From contig VIIQ02000827.1 in assembly GCA_007449985.2 (NCBI GenBank), forward strand, positions 434,001-498,000: a stretch of DNA of 64,000 nt, written 5' to 3'. Positions 12,501-22,752 of this stretch are shown here, piece after piece; within the stretch, counting starts at the first letter, position 1; each line of letters starts with the position of its first letter. The notes beneath the pieces are model-generated. The model had not been told where the DNA came from. It worked only from the letters and a program-made list of their open reading frames with translations, and ran no database searches. The position numbers and the translations under genes were made by a program. Source of the stretch: Desmodesmus armatus (lineage: Eukaryota; Chlorophyta; Chlorophyceae; Sphaeropleales; Scenedesmaceae).

Positions 12501-14927
12501 GGCCCAGCCCAGGAGGCACACGGCGCCGGCAGTGCAGCGCATACTGCTGACCCTCCTCCGTGCGCGTGTAGAAGTAGTAACCCTGGTACCTGCAGTTTTG
12601 AAAAGAGAGCGAGGAGTGATAACAGAGAGTGAGGAGTGCAACATACCCGAGGACAGCTTGTTCCTGTGGTTGACTGGGGGTCAGAAGGCGTCGGCGGCTT
12701 GAGCTAGTGGATGCATCAACCCATATGGGGCCAGAACAACCGCTCTAGTCCCGCTACACCACCCACCTTGTTGCTGTGTGCAGCATGCTGGTGTCCCCCC
12801 CCCCACAGCCACCAACATACTGATCGCCTTGTGTGGGGGACTACCCCTCGCCCCCCCTTCCCCCCCATGCCCCACCGTGTCGCTGTGCTGGTGTCCTCCT
12901 GCCGTGCTGCCGCCCCGCCCGCCCCCCCCCCACACACACACACAAGGGTCACCCGCCATCCTGCCCACCCCTCACCCCAACCACTCTGCGCATCCTACAC
13001 CACCCACCTTGTTGCTGTGCTGATGTCCTCCTTCCCCCTCCCTCTCCCTCCCCCCCCCCCCATCCCCCGGCCCCCGCCCCCAAGCACCCACACATACTAC
13101 GTCGTCTTGTGTGAGTGACACCCCCCCCCAATCAATATTATTTTTCGCTGCCATATAGTCAACACTAACAAGGTTGCACAAGGCACAGGCAGGAAGCTGG
13201 GGTGACCGTCTGCAAATGCCCCCACCTTGTAGCTGTGCTGGTGTCCTCCTCCTTGATGCGTCCCCTCATCTCCCTGTACAGCTCTGCCTGCAGTGCCTCA
13301 CTGTCAGCCATGGCTGCAGTGGTGTAGCTGTTCTCAGCTGTGAGGTAGGAGATGACAGATGGGTCCTTGCGATCATCATCACGCAGCCTAAGGGGATGGT
13401 GGGGAAGGGGGGGGGTGAGATGAGGGTGGTGGGGGGGACAATGGTGTGCGTTTGTGGGACTGGTCAGAGAGGGTGGGGGGGGAGGGGAGTATGGGCACCC
13501 CTGCTGTCACTGCGTGCACATGTTGTTTGACCTTTGCTTTGTGGCACTGGTGTAAGCGTTCTCAGCTGTGAGGTAGGAGATGCCGGCCGGGTCCTTGCGG
13601 TCATCACGCAGCCTGGGGGAGGGGGGGGGAGAGGGGAGGGGGGGGGGCAGAGGTGATATGGGGGGGGGGGGATTGTTTCAGGTAGATACTTGCACCGTTG
13701 GGCAGTATTTCTCACTTGGCAAATGTGCGCTGAGCACGCAGCTGTAGGGAGCAAGGCCCTGTGTAAGATATGCCAGGCGGGGATGTCTACATGTCCTCCA
13801 AAAACAGCATGCAACGGCATAGTTTTTGCGCGAGACACACTCGAGAGCGAGCAGTGCAGCATGCTCCAACCAACATACGCAGATACGCTGCAGGACTTGC
13901 ACTCTTTTTGTCGTTGGTGAAGACAAGGGGGGCGGAGCCCCACCGGCTGGCCACACACACAACACACGAGGCCTTGCTCTACACTAACCAGTAGTATTTG
14001 TCCTGCCGCACGTCATTGTGCTGAGACAGCTGCTTGGGCCGCTGCTCGGCTGAGGGCGGCACCAGCACACCTGCGGCAGCAGCAGCAGATGGCACAGCTC
14101 AGCATGGCACAGCACACACAATGGGTGGCGAAGCGGCACAGCGTTCAGGATGGCACAGCTGGCACAGCAAGTCACTGGTGAACTTGGACGCGGCATGGTA
14201 AAAGTGTGCAATACAGAGAGCGGCTCATGCACATCCGGTGCATGTAGGAAGGGTGCCCGGTGAATCCACATGGAACGGAAGCACGTTCCAGCAGGATCCC
14301 ATTAGACACCCCTGCGCAGGGGCGCATGCAAGCATGCTAGCCACACTTTTGACCAAGCTTTGAGCTTATGGCATCAAGTGTAAGTATTGAAGTCTGAGTG
14401 AGTATCCGTCACTCACTCAGCCGCTCCTTCTCCACTGCATCTCCAGCACCCTGCATGTACGCAGCTGCTGCTGTCAGCAGGCGCCGCTTGGCATCGTCGT
14501 TCACACCTGCAACAACAGCGCGGGGAGGGGGGGTGGGGAAGGGGGAGGGGAGGAGACACAGCACAGCAACTCAACGGCAACACATTCATGCGCATGCCGA
14601 CAGCACTAGTTGGCGTGTCGCAAACCACACACTCTGGAAGCTTGATGCAGACAGAGTAAGAGGGGGGGAGCAGCAGGCGAACCACAGCGCAGAAGGGCAC
14701 ACCATGATGCGAGCCGGCGTGCCTAACACTGCACCAGCAAAGACCTGATAAAGCCCAATGGGCTGATGCAACCCTGCTGCCCTTTTGCAGTGCTCATCAC
14801 CACTGCAGGTGAGACACACTGGCAGGATGCGGGTACTCCCTGCAGTTTGAACATACTCGCTGCGCTGCTGCCCTAATGCTGCCAGTGTGTCTCAGATGTT
14901 TGTGACATCCCTGACAGTGGCCTGCCA

Positions 14928-14965
<38 letters not shown>

Positions 14966-15522
14966 GCTGACAATGCCTTGCCAATGCTATCGATGATAAC
15001 AGGCGAGATATACTGCTGCAAAACAACGTGCTGCACACTCACCAGGCTTGGGCCATGCTTTGAAGATGTAACCCTGGCCGCTGCTTAGCAAACTACGCGC
15101 CAGCGCACGCTCCTGCAATAGGGACACAAAGACAGGGGAGCTGCTGCCTTTTGAGTAGTGTCCTGATGCACACACGCTTTGCTGCAGTGCCCTGCTGTGT
15201 GCGCTGTAAGGATTAGCTGAGCGCCCTGCTGCCCTGTCATGCTGTGCACTCTGCTGTAACTGCACAGATGTGCAGACACGTGCATGCAACACTGGACCAC
15301 TGCTGCTGCCTACTGCGACCATCTGCTTTCCGCAGCTGATCGGCGACAGCTCATCTGCGTGCTGGGCTGGGAGACAGGAGGGCTGTGAGCGGATGCGGAG
15401 ACCCAGCCAGTAACAGCAGCAGCAAAGGTGGAATGTTTGATGATCACCTCTGCTGTCAGGATCTTATAGTTGCTGCCCAGTGCCCTCCTCGTGCTGAGGC
15501 TGGTGGATGCCCTGCATTGCAT
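3544..15522 (-). CDS. Oligopeptidase B (S9A prolyl oligopeptidase family), 22 exons, about 822 aa
   Basis: Serine peptidase cleaving short peptides after basic residues. Exons, 5' to 3': 15522-15448, 15112-15043, 14506-14417, 14070-13989, 13387-13226, 12589-12403, 11839-11750, 11289-11206, 10715-10608, 10331-10274, 9914-9819, 9289-9138, 8610-8415, 8109-8017, 7695-7595, 7104-7001, 6659-6563, 5514-5446, 5041-4916, 4546-4455, 4204-4001, 3676-3544. All phases close and the total is a multiple of three. The beta-propeller half opens with DKYYWLRDD. The catalytic triad is visible: Ser about 653 in GRSAGG, Asp about 738 in [12 protein letters not shown], His about 773 in [31 protein letters not shown] and the C-terminal AFEYAFL follow bacterial oligopeptidase B closely. 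Exon 1 (start [13 protein letters not shown]; an in-frame ATG also lies at 15531-15529) looks like an organelle-targeting sequence. Exons 2-3 add an N-terminal extension not typical of the family. Exon 1 is the least certain. Confidence 0.92.
5758..5871. repeat. Hairpin in oligopeptidase B intron (46-base arms)
   Basis: The arms 5758-5803 and 5826-5871 are inverted copies matching at 40 of 46 positions; most of the differences are transitions. The 22-base spacer contains a small palindrome (ATCATCATGATGA). The hairpin lies in the intron between exons 6659-6563 and 5514-5446 and is unrelated in sequence to the hairpin at 8836-8990. Confidence 0.7.
8836..8990. repeat. Long hairpin in oligopeptidase B intron (75-base arms, 5-base loop)
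   Basis: The arms 8836-8910 and 8916-8990 are inverted copies. The inner 30 bases around CCCTGTGTTGGCTCTATCAT differ at only two places, both transitions; the outer half has a few small internal loops. It lies inside the intron 8611-9137. Size and shape fit an algal microRNA precursor or a small foldback transposon. No transcript evidence is available. Confidence 0.8.
12159..12256 (-). pseudogene. Partial duplicate of oligopeptidase B exon 12589-12403
   Basis: The segment repeats the 3' part of the neighbouring exon ([10 protein letters not shown], then a diverged KEEG..HSF) and about 160 bases of the intron beyond it, in tandem with the functional copy. The donor GTGGGTG is kept. The upstream half of the exon is absent, and the only nearby acceptor is an internal one. 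It is probably unused. Confidence 0.6.
13532..13612 (-). other. In-frame duplicate cassette exon in oligopeptidase B
   Basis: This 81-base segment lies in the intron before exon 13387-13226 and copies its first part. It has an acceptor (CAG at its 5' edge) and a GT donor (GTCAAAC). It enters and leaves in phase 2, so inclusion would add 27 residues and repeat the LRDD...ISYLTAEN block without a stop. It differs from the neighbouring exon at several codons, for example DPAGISYL against DPSVISYL. Whether it is spliced in cannot be told from DNA. Confidence 0.6.
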
Positions 15523-15531
15523 GATCATCAT

Positions 15532-16185
15532 GGGGGGTCAAATGACATGAACAGCACGGGGTGTCGCAGGCCCTGCAGGCGCTACAGCATCCTCATTCAC
15601 CTGCCGACTAAGAAGCCGGCAAGGCTCCCAGTCAGCACCCCCACAGCCACTCCACTGGCTTGCTTGCCATGCATGCTGCCCAGTAGGATCGTCGACCTAG
15701 CTTATCAGCCCGCCAACGCCATAATCAGAACAGTGTGATGCCAGTTAACGCAGCAAGTTCACCTGATAATGCACCATGGCCACCTCACAACTACCTGTCA
15801 TGTTGATCTGGTTCTGACCACGTCAACAGACACAACCGATCCTCCACCGTGAATCTGCAGCAACATGTGCTGAATAGCAAACAATCTGGATAATCTGTCA
15901 ACGGCAGTTTTTGGTTATCTCCTGAGAAAGCTGGCCCAATAGTGTGATGTCAGACTGGATGTCAGCGACCTACTTATGGACCGGCTGGGCTCAAGCCGTG
16001 CACCAGAGACTGCAGTGCTTGCTGTAAACGGCTGGTGCTCCTGCAGGGCGTCGTTGGACGCCAAAAGGTGGGGTATCGTTGTGACCTGCGTGGGTTTTGT
16101 TTGACCCATAAATATCTCGCCATCAGAGGCTCGCTACCGTTTCCGTTCACAGACTGCTGAGACTTACTCCCCAACAGCATTCACG
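15532..16185. promoter_or_regulatory. Shared upstream region between oligopeptidase B (-) and lipase A (+)
   Basis: Two divergent genes share about 650 bases. The 15540-15620 part, upstream of oligopeptidase B exon 1, is conserved in the orphan copy at 28690-28890. The right end before lipase A holds a block (GGGTTTTGTTTGACC, about 16091-16105) repeated upstream of lipase B at about 22657-22671, followed by a TATA-like CATAAATATC. No further genes were seen. Confidence 0.4.
16107..16116 (+). promoter_or_regulatory. TATA-like element of lipase A
   Basis: CATAAATATC lies about 70 bases before the lipase A ATG and just after the block shared with the lipase B upstream region. Lipase B lacks an equally clear TATA at this position. 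Confidence 0.3.
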
Positions 16186-19100
16186 ATGAGGCTCATATGG
16201 CTTGTGTTGCTGGCCACTGCCTGGGCTGGTCGGGCCATGGCCAGCGAATTCGATCTGAAAGCCGTCCTGCCGTTTTGCGCCAATACTACAGTCATTTCTA
16301 TGTCTGGTGTCTGCGATGCAGTGGGTCTGACGACCAGTGCCATGGGCTGCCCAGGTTGGTGCCCGGGAAACTTGAAATTGAGTGTTGTGAGTGAGCTCAG
16401 CTCAGCTGATTCGCTGTTGTCGTACTCTGCTGCGCTGCTTTCCTTCCACCCTGCAGCCCTAGGGATACTGGCAAGCATTGCAACCGCTACACTGCCCCCA
16501 AAGTGCAGAAAGGCACCAACAAGCCTTGGTGGCATAGCAGCACCACCCCATGTGGACAGCGATGGAACAATCCTGCCCCAGGACTTGCCTGATGTCCGGT
16601 CCGAGTTCACAGGTTCTCTGCCCGCAGACTTGGATCAGGGGGCCTTCATGCAGGCCGAAGGCAGTACATACTTCTGGTACGCACGCGACCGCTGGAGCTC
16701 TGATTGGCTCTTATTGGCTGTATCTTGTCAGCGCTGACAGCAGCTGTATGCACAGACAGGCCTGCACGGGTGCACCAAACCAGCCCATACACCATGCTGT
16801 GACCGTCACAAGCATGACTGCAACCGCACGCATGTGCTACCTGTGGGTGGTGCTGAGGTGGCTGGGCATCAAGCCTGGATGGAGCAACATACAACAGCAC
16901 GCTTTGTTTGCACCTCTGTGCTGTACAGGTACTACCGTCAGCTCTTGTCCCTCTCCAACTACGGGCCCTGCACCAAGTCGGCCAGCACCAAGGCAAGACC
17001 AGCCAATGTCAAGATGCCTGCGCCCAAGGGTTGGGACATCGTGGGCTTCTTCAACGCACCACCAGCTGTCGGCCTCCCCCCAAGTGACACCCTGCCCTTT
17101 GCAATGCTGCTGAAGGTAAGACAAAAGCCATGCGGGGGCCAAAACACTCTGCAGCACTTACTCAAGCGCACAAAGAGGGACTATGAAGAACATATATCAA
17201 GACAACATCAGGAAAAGCTTGTCGCCAATGAGCAATAGAGCATGCTGCGCAGCAGCTCTACAAGCACTGTGCACCGTTCCTTTACCTGCATCGCCCCCTT
17301 TCTCCTGCACACCCCGTGCCCTGCCCTGTAACTCAACTTGCAGCCCGACTCCTCCTACTTCCGCAAGCGCCGCGACAGCTGCAAGCGCTGGTACACCAAG
17401 GCTGCGCAGGACTTGAAAGCCTCCACCACAGAGAACGTGCAGCAGGCCCAGGGAGAGCACTCCTACAAGCACCGCGATGACTACTACGACGCCGGCTACA
17501 ACAAGCACTACGATGGGGATCATGATGGCAGCTACAAGAGGTAAGGCCCTGGGGGGTGGCGAAGGGCGGCGGGCGCTGGTTTGCTATATGTTCAAGCATG
17601 CATGTTGAAACCTGTGTTGTCGCCAGGTACCAGCCACGTAGCTGTACGTCTGCAGCGGACGCTCCACGGCAGTAGTCTCCTGTCAGGTCTCCTGTCAGGT
17701 CTGAGACCTCTGTGCTGGACAAGCGGTTTGGCTCCGTCCTTTAAAGGAAATTTGTCTAGCCTTGCTTCTTGAACCCTCGGGTCAATCCATCCTCCTGTTA
17801 CTGCGTTTGCCACAGGAACGACGATGATGAGGAGTACGAGCAGGAAAGGGGCTACGGCTGGAACCACCGCCGCTACCGCAATGAGCACTACAGCTGCGGC
17901 AAGGACGACTCAGAGGGCACATCACCACACATGGTGCTGCTGCTGCGCGGGAGCCTGACTGCGGCAGAATGGACACTAGGTAAGAGGACAAATCGTGCTG
18001 CATAACTCATAAATGTTTTTCACAAGGGATGTGTACTTGCTGCTGCAAGTGCTGCTGTTGTTGACCTACATGGCCCATGTCCGGGACACCTGGCTTTGCA
18101 GCCCCTGGCCTGCCAAGCCATGTTATGACTCTCACATCGACTGCATGGTGTGCGCATGCCAATAAATCCAGATGTGTTTCTCCTAGGGCTCAACACACAC
18201 AAACGTGTCAGCACAAAGGTCAGCACAAAGGTCAGCACAATCAGTGACCATGATCGTCAGCACAATGTTTTGAATACGCTGTCCCACCTGGGGCTGGTGC
18301 AGGCAAGGCGTGACTTTGCTGTCGCACCAGACTAACCGTCTGACAGCTCTGCCGACCCAAGTCTCTCGCTGCTGCCTGCTTTCTTGTTGTTGTATTCCTT
18401 TTGCAGATGTCATCTACAGCCAGCTGACAGACCCAACCTACGGCCCCGGCAAGATTAACGGAGGGTTCCGCACCCTGGCAGACAGCCTGTGGAGGGCTGG
18501 TCTGGGTGCCAAAATTGAACGTGAGATCTCGAAGGGCTGCCGCTCCATCACCATTGCCGGCCACTCCCTGGGAGGTGCAGTCGCTCAGCTGCTGGCAGTC
18601 AGGATTGAGGTGAGCAGTGTGCCGGGGTGATGTCAGTGCTATTGGCGGTGCCCAGCTTTTTGGTATGCTTGCAGGCAGGCGCCTTCATGGTGACTGGCAG
18701 GCGCGCCACACAGTCCACAGCTGCAATCACAAACAGTAGGGCCAACTGCTGCCAACTCATGCTGTCAGCACGGCCTTTCCATATTGTGTGCTGGCCATCG
18801 AGGGGTCGAACAGCTAAAGTGTGACACTGGCCCGCTGTTCTGCTGTGCTGGAGATATCCTGCAGGCCCTAATGGCCGCGGAAAAGGACCGCAGGGCAGCA
18901 TGGCCTTTCCACAATGTGTGCTGGCCATGGAGCCCTGCTGAAGTGTGACACTGACCCGCTGTTCTGCTCTGCTGGGGATATCCTGCAGGCCCTGATGGCC
19001 GCAAACAGGACCGCAGGGCAGCACGGCCTTTCCACAATGCGTGCTGGTCATGGAGAGGTCGAACTGCTAAAGTGTGACACTGACCCGCTGTTCTGCTCTG

Positions 19101-20547
19101 CTGGGGATATCCTGCAGGCCCTGATGGCCGCAGAAAAGGACAGCAGGGCAGCACGGCCTATGCGATAGGGCCGTGGGCCACAATGTGTGCTGGCCATGGA
19201 GGGGTACTGCTAAAGTGTGACACTGACCCGCTGTCCTGCTGTGCTGGGAATATCCTGCAGGTTCTGATGGCCGCAGACATGGACCGCATGGCAGCACGGC
19301 CCTTGCACAACGTGTGCTGGCCATGGACAACTGCTAAGGTGTGGCACTGACCCGCTGTTCTGCTGTGCTGGGAATGTCCTGCAGGCCCTGATGGCCGCAG
19401 CAAAGGACCGCAGGGTAGCACCAGTGACTGCCGTGACCTTTGGCAGCCCAGTGGTTGGAGACCAAAACTGGGTTGATAACTTCAACCTCAAGGTCAACGC
19501 GCGCCAGCTAGCATTCAAGGGAGACCTTGTGGCCCAGGTAGGCGGAGGGGCGGTGTACAGTGCAGGATTTCTTTGATGCGGACTACTGCCGCGTATTGGC
19601 GCAATGATTTCACTCTTCGCTCTGTAAAGTTGTAATGTTGCCAGCTTGTACATCGTAGTGGGGCTGAGCCCAACAGCCATTGGACATCCAAGCATGCCAT
19701 GCTACAGGGTGGGTGCAAGTGGCTGTGTGTCGTGTGCAATTAGCTGTCACTGCGAGGACATACACTACACAGCAGTAGTGAGCATGCCATGCGCAGGGCT
19801 GAACCCCAGACACCGTGTCCGCGTTTCAAACCCCATGCTGATCAATGGCTGTTGGGTAGTTTCGTCAGTTCCTTATCCGCTGCTATCCTGTCCATCCACA
19901 TGTACAGGCTTTGGCTGCTGTTGATAGTGCTGCTGTGTCAGCCTGTCTCTTTGCTGTTTGCCCTGTGTGCTGTGCAGTCACCCTGCGTGCCATCGATTGC
20001 TGGTTGCCCCAGCCCCCCTGCACCCGTGGCCACCGATCAGGAATCCCTATGGTATGCATAAAGGCACTGCCTTGTGGCACACCCCTAGCTGTCGCGCTGT
20101 CTGAAGCTCAGCGGTTTGAACGGTTTGACGGTTTGAATAAGATATCCTGTAGTTGTGAAGCTCAACAGTCCATACCAGCCATAGCTGCTTCGCTCCTGTC
20201 AGCTGTGGGCATACCCCTTTTTACGGTCACTGCTGACGGACCAACACATCTTCAACTTTCTGTCTGCGTGCGACAACCCCAGGTACTACGCACGTGCAGG
20301 CGGCAACATCAACATCCCAGGAGCAGATATGCCGTTTGCGGCCACACAGCCGTGGCATTCCCTCGAGTTCACCTCTGGGCCGCAATTGTGCGACTCGGCA
20401 AACCTCATCCCTGCCTATGCCGCTGGCCACGTATGCAGCTACCTGTGGGCTACTAGCCAAATGTTGGGCGTCAAGAACAACCTCTGCTGGCTGGGCGTTG
20501 GTTCTCCTCCTGCTGATGCTTCTCTGTGCAGCTTTGCAGCGCCATGA
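16186..20547 (+). CDS. Secreted class-3 lipase A, nine exons, 543 aa
   Basis: Likely extracellular or vacuolar triacylglycerol/ester hydrolase. Exons: 16186-16354, 16457-16676, 16929-17115, 17344-17540, 17816-17979, 18407-18609, 19385-19537, 19978-20051, 20283-20547; all phases close. The start is set by a signal peptide (MRLIWLVLLATAWAGRAMA). The lipase core has the nucleophile elbow GHSLGG (Ser about 366), VTFGSPVVGD, a D in GDLVAQ that fits the catalytic Asp, and a C-terminal GHVCSYL whose His may complete the triad. Many Cys suggest disulfides. Between the N-terminal region and the elbow lies a charged insertion rich in D, Y, H, K and R (about residues 235-300), absent from typical fungal lipases. 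It is the upstream member of a tandem pair with lipase B. Confidence 0.85.
18780..19384 (+). repeat. Tandem array of lipase A exon-7 acceptor region (five acceptors)
   Basis: The unit runs from a CTGACCCGCTGTTCTGCT block through a GCAG acceptor into GGCCCTGATGGCCGC, the first codons of exon 7, and on to a GTGTGCTGGCCATGGA block. Acceptor copies begin at 18861, 18985, 19114, 19257 and 19381, spaced 124, 129, 143 and 124 bases. Only the last leads into the full exon 7. The intron of lipase B at the same place has a single acceptor. Confidence 0.9.
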
Positions 20548-21010
20548 TAGGGCGGTGTGGTTGGGTTGATTGTTTTGTCGCAACTTGTGTGACAAGGGTT
20601 TGGTCAGGGGTTCAGCTGTGCTGGCCATATAGCTGTTTTTGCGATGCCCGTTGTCCCAGCGACATGCATCTTGCTTCTGGAAGGGAAGTACAGGCATAAC
20701 TGGCATATGCTGATTGGTCAGCCACACTGTGATGTGCGGACACCTGTGTGATTGCAACTTGCAATATCGGAGTCCCCATACTTGCCAGGGTCTCCTATAT
20801 CAGAATTGGACGGTGCATTGCAGCACATAGCGTTTCTATGACTTGTCTGCTGGAGGCCGCAGTGGGCTGTCCAGCAATACCCTGCTTGGCGGCAGGAGAT
20901 GCTGTATGTCAAGCTCATCACCACATGCACTGATATTGGAGGGCCTCCAATATGCTGTTGAGTAATGCTGGTGAAGATGGTTCCTCAGTGTGGCAGGTGA
21001 AGGGCCTGCC

Positions 21011-21015
21011 TGTAA
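21011..21015 (+). terminator. TGTAA polyadenylation signal of lipase A
   Basis: First clear TGTAA downstream of the lipase A stop, about 460 bases away. Another TGTAA at 21872-21876 is an alternative. Confidence 0.35.
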
Positions 21016-22214
21016 CACGTTTATGGTTTATTGGTGTGATAGGACTTCCCACAAGCATATGTGTGTGTTCGACAGACCCCTGGGGCCACGGTGGCTCTGC
21101 GGTTGACTTGTAGTCTGCTGTTGGTTTCACAAGATCATCTGATTGGTTATGTGTGTGCTGATGTGCTGATGTGCTCATGCATGTGCCCGGTGGTCTGTGA
21201 GTCACTTCTAGTGGGTGAGGTGTGGCTGAACAACGGCATCACAGCAGTCTTCATGAACTGAGCACTTCATGGCCGCGTTTTGTTGTATGCCATGGTTATG
21301 CACAAGCGTTTGTTGGTGCAGTGGCGATGCTGTGCTGATCTCTAAGCGCGTTACATTCAAGTTTGTCATATGTGTCACATGTCAGACAGGGGTTGGGGCT
21401 AGGCAGCCAGTCAGTCAACACGGCATCTGCTCGTGGGGACCATCCCTCATTTAGTGGTTTGCTTGATGCTTGCGCATATGGTCAGCGACTGAATGCTGCT
21501 CAGCGCAGAAAGAGCTGCTGATTGCACTTGACTTGTCCCTGTAGTGCTGTTGGGATCTTGTCCTAGCGATCCTAATGATATACTATGGCTGAACGGGTGA
21601 AGTCTGTTGCGTCGTTCACCTTCAAAGGGTGCTGCTTGCACCCCTCTTTTGCACACGTGAGTGCTGAGCAACCCGGCAAAGGTAGAAGACTGACTGTGAC
21701 TCTAAGCCCCAAACCCCGTGAGTGCACGCGGCGTTTGTGAGTGTGTCTTCTCCAGTTTGGGGTTCAGCATTTGAGCCCTAGTGTGTGGCAGATGTGGAAC
21801 TTACCTGGCACGCTTGTGTGTGGCAGTCCAGCATGTGCCGCCACGGGGGTGTGACACCCACTCTTTCACCATGTAAGTTGACACGCAAAGGCTGCTGCTA
21901 TCTTGGCAGTGCTGGACATGTCTCATAGAAATTCTAGCTTGCATTTGTCTGGGCTTGTACAGGTATGAGAACAACATACCACGGTTTCATTTGTCCAGGT
22001 GGCTTACTCATTGCAGTTGGCTCAACCAAGTAACAACAGTCACTGAGTGTGGGAATCTTTTGCCAGGCTGGGGTTACACAGGCATGCCCAGCACTGGTGC
22101 AACCTCTGATCTGATCACGACGGGATAATAATGTTGTGGTGTAGCAGCTGGTAGCAATTGCAGTAGGTGTGACAAGCTTTGTGTACACCGTCTCACTTCG
22201 GTTCCTCCAGGTGT

Positions 22215-22350
22215 CTCACTTTGAAACATGTTCTACACGTCGCATTGTACAAAGTAGCTGGAATCAACCTTCGGTGCAGAACAAGGCAGCAACAGCAACA
22301 CTTGAAACACTGGACTACAACCTGCGCGATGTGCGAGGCGTCCTTGTGTT
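22215..22350 (+). repeat. Dispersed repeat, copy 1 of 3
   Basis: Core pattern ACATGTTGCAACTGTACAAG, then TAGCTCG, a CTTTCGGTGCAG-like stretch and CAACAGCAACA. This copy is the most diverged. The others are at about 28460-28570 and 29380-29500. All three lie in the lipase flanks in the same orientation. No terminal repeats were recognised. Confidence 0.5.
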
Positions 22351-22752
22351 GGGGACCCCGTCCGTTGTGACGGGGACCCACTCAGTGACTGACCTAGCAT
22401 CAACCATGGTTGGCTGTGTATGACAGCAGAACCCCCCTGCTCAGATACCCCCTGCTCAGATGCAACCCCAACCTTTGTTTCATTCTCATGCAAAAGTGCC
22501 CCACTAGAGACAGCGATTCACCTGTACTGCTGAACTCAATGATCGTTGTCGCCACACTTGGCGTGCACCAGCGCTTGCAGTGGGCACAAACGCACTTATC
22601 AGCTGCTTATAGAGCGTCTGACTTTGGAAAGCCAAAGGGCGCGATAACCCAAACGGGGTTTTGTTTGACCGCTGCACAGCGTGAAGGCCCCGCTGGCTCT
22701 CTGCCAGTTTCGTTCACTGAACGTAGTGCCTCTCGCTTGAACATACTATACA

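Larger units (their letters stand above)
20548..22752. other. Intergenic region between the two lipases
   Basis: It contains the lipase A 3' UTR, a TGTAA motif at 21011-21015, a perfect 21-base palindrome at 20933-20953, and sequence (about 21260-21460) matching the region after lipase B (about 27880-28070). That match shows the tandem duplication included 3' flanking DNA. A copy of a dispersed repeat lies near 22215-22350. The last 250 bases are the lipase B promoter. No convincing gene was seen. Confidence 0.5.

Noticed and set aside
3544..15522. Acylaminoacyl-peptidase or plain prolyl oligopeptidase as the identity
   Set aside because: GRSAGG with VPFVDV, EEWGNP and YEYMKSYSP follows oligopeptidase B and not the other S9 branches.
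18780..19384. Regularly spaced repeats resembling a CRISPR array
   Set aside because: Units are over 120 bases, contain exon sequence, lack short direct repeats with unique spacers, and sit in a eukaryotic intron.
18765..19421. Antisense open frames with repeated SGPAGY...QQSRTAGQCHT-like units, suggestive of a repeat protein
   Set aside because: They are the reverse strand of the exon-7 acceptor array; the apparent repeats come from the DNA array.
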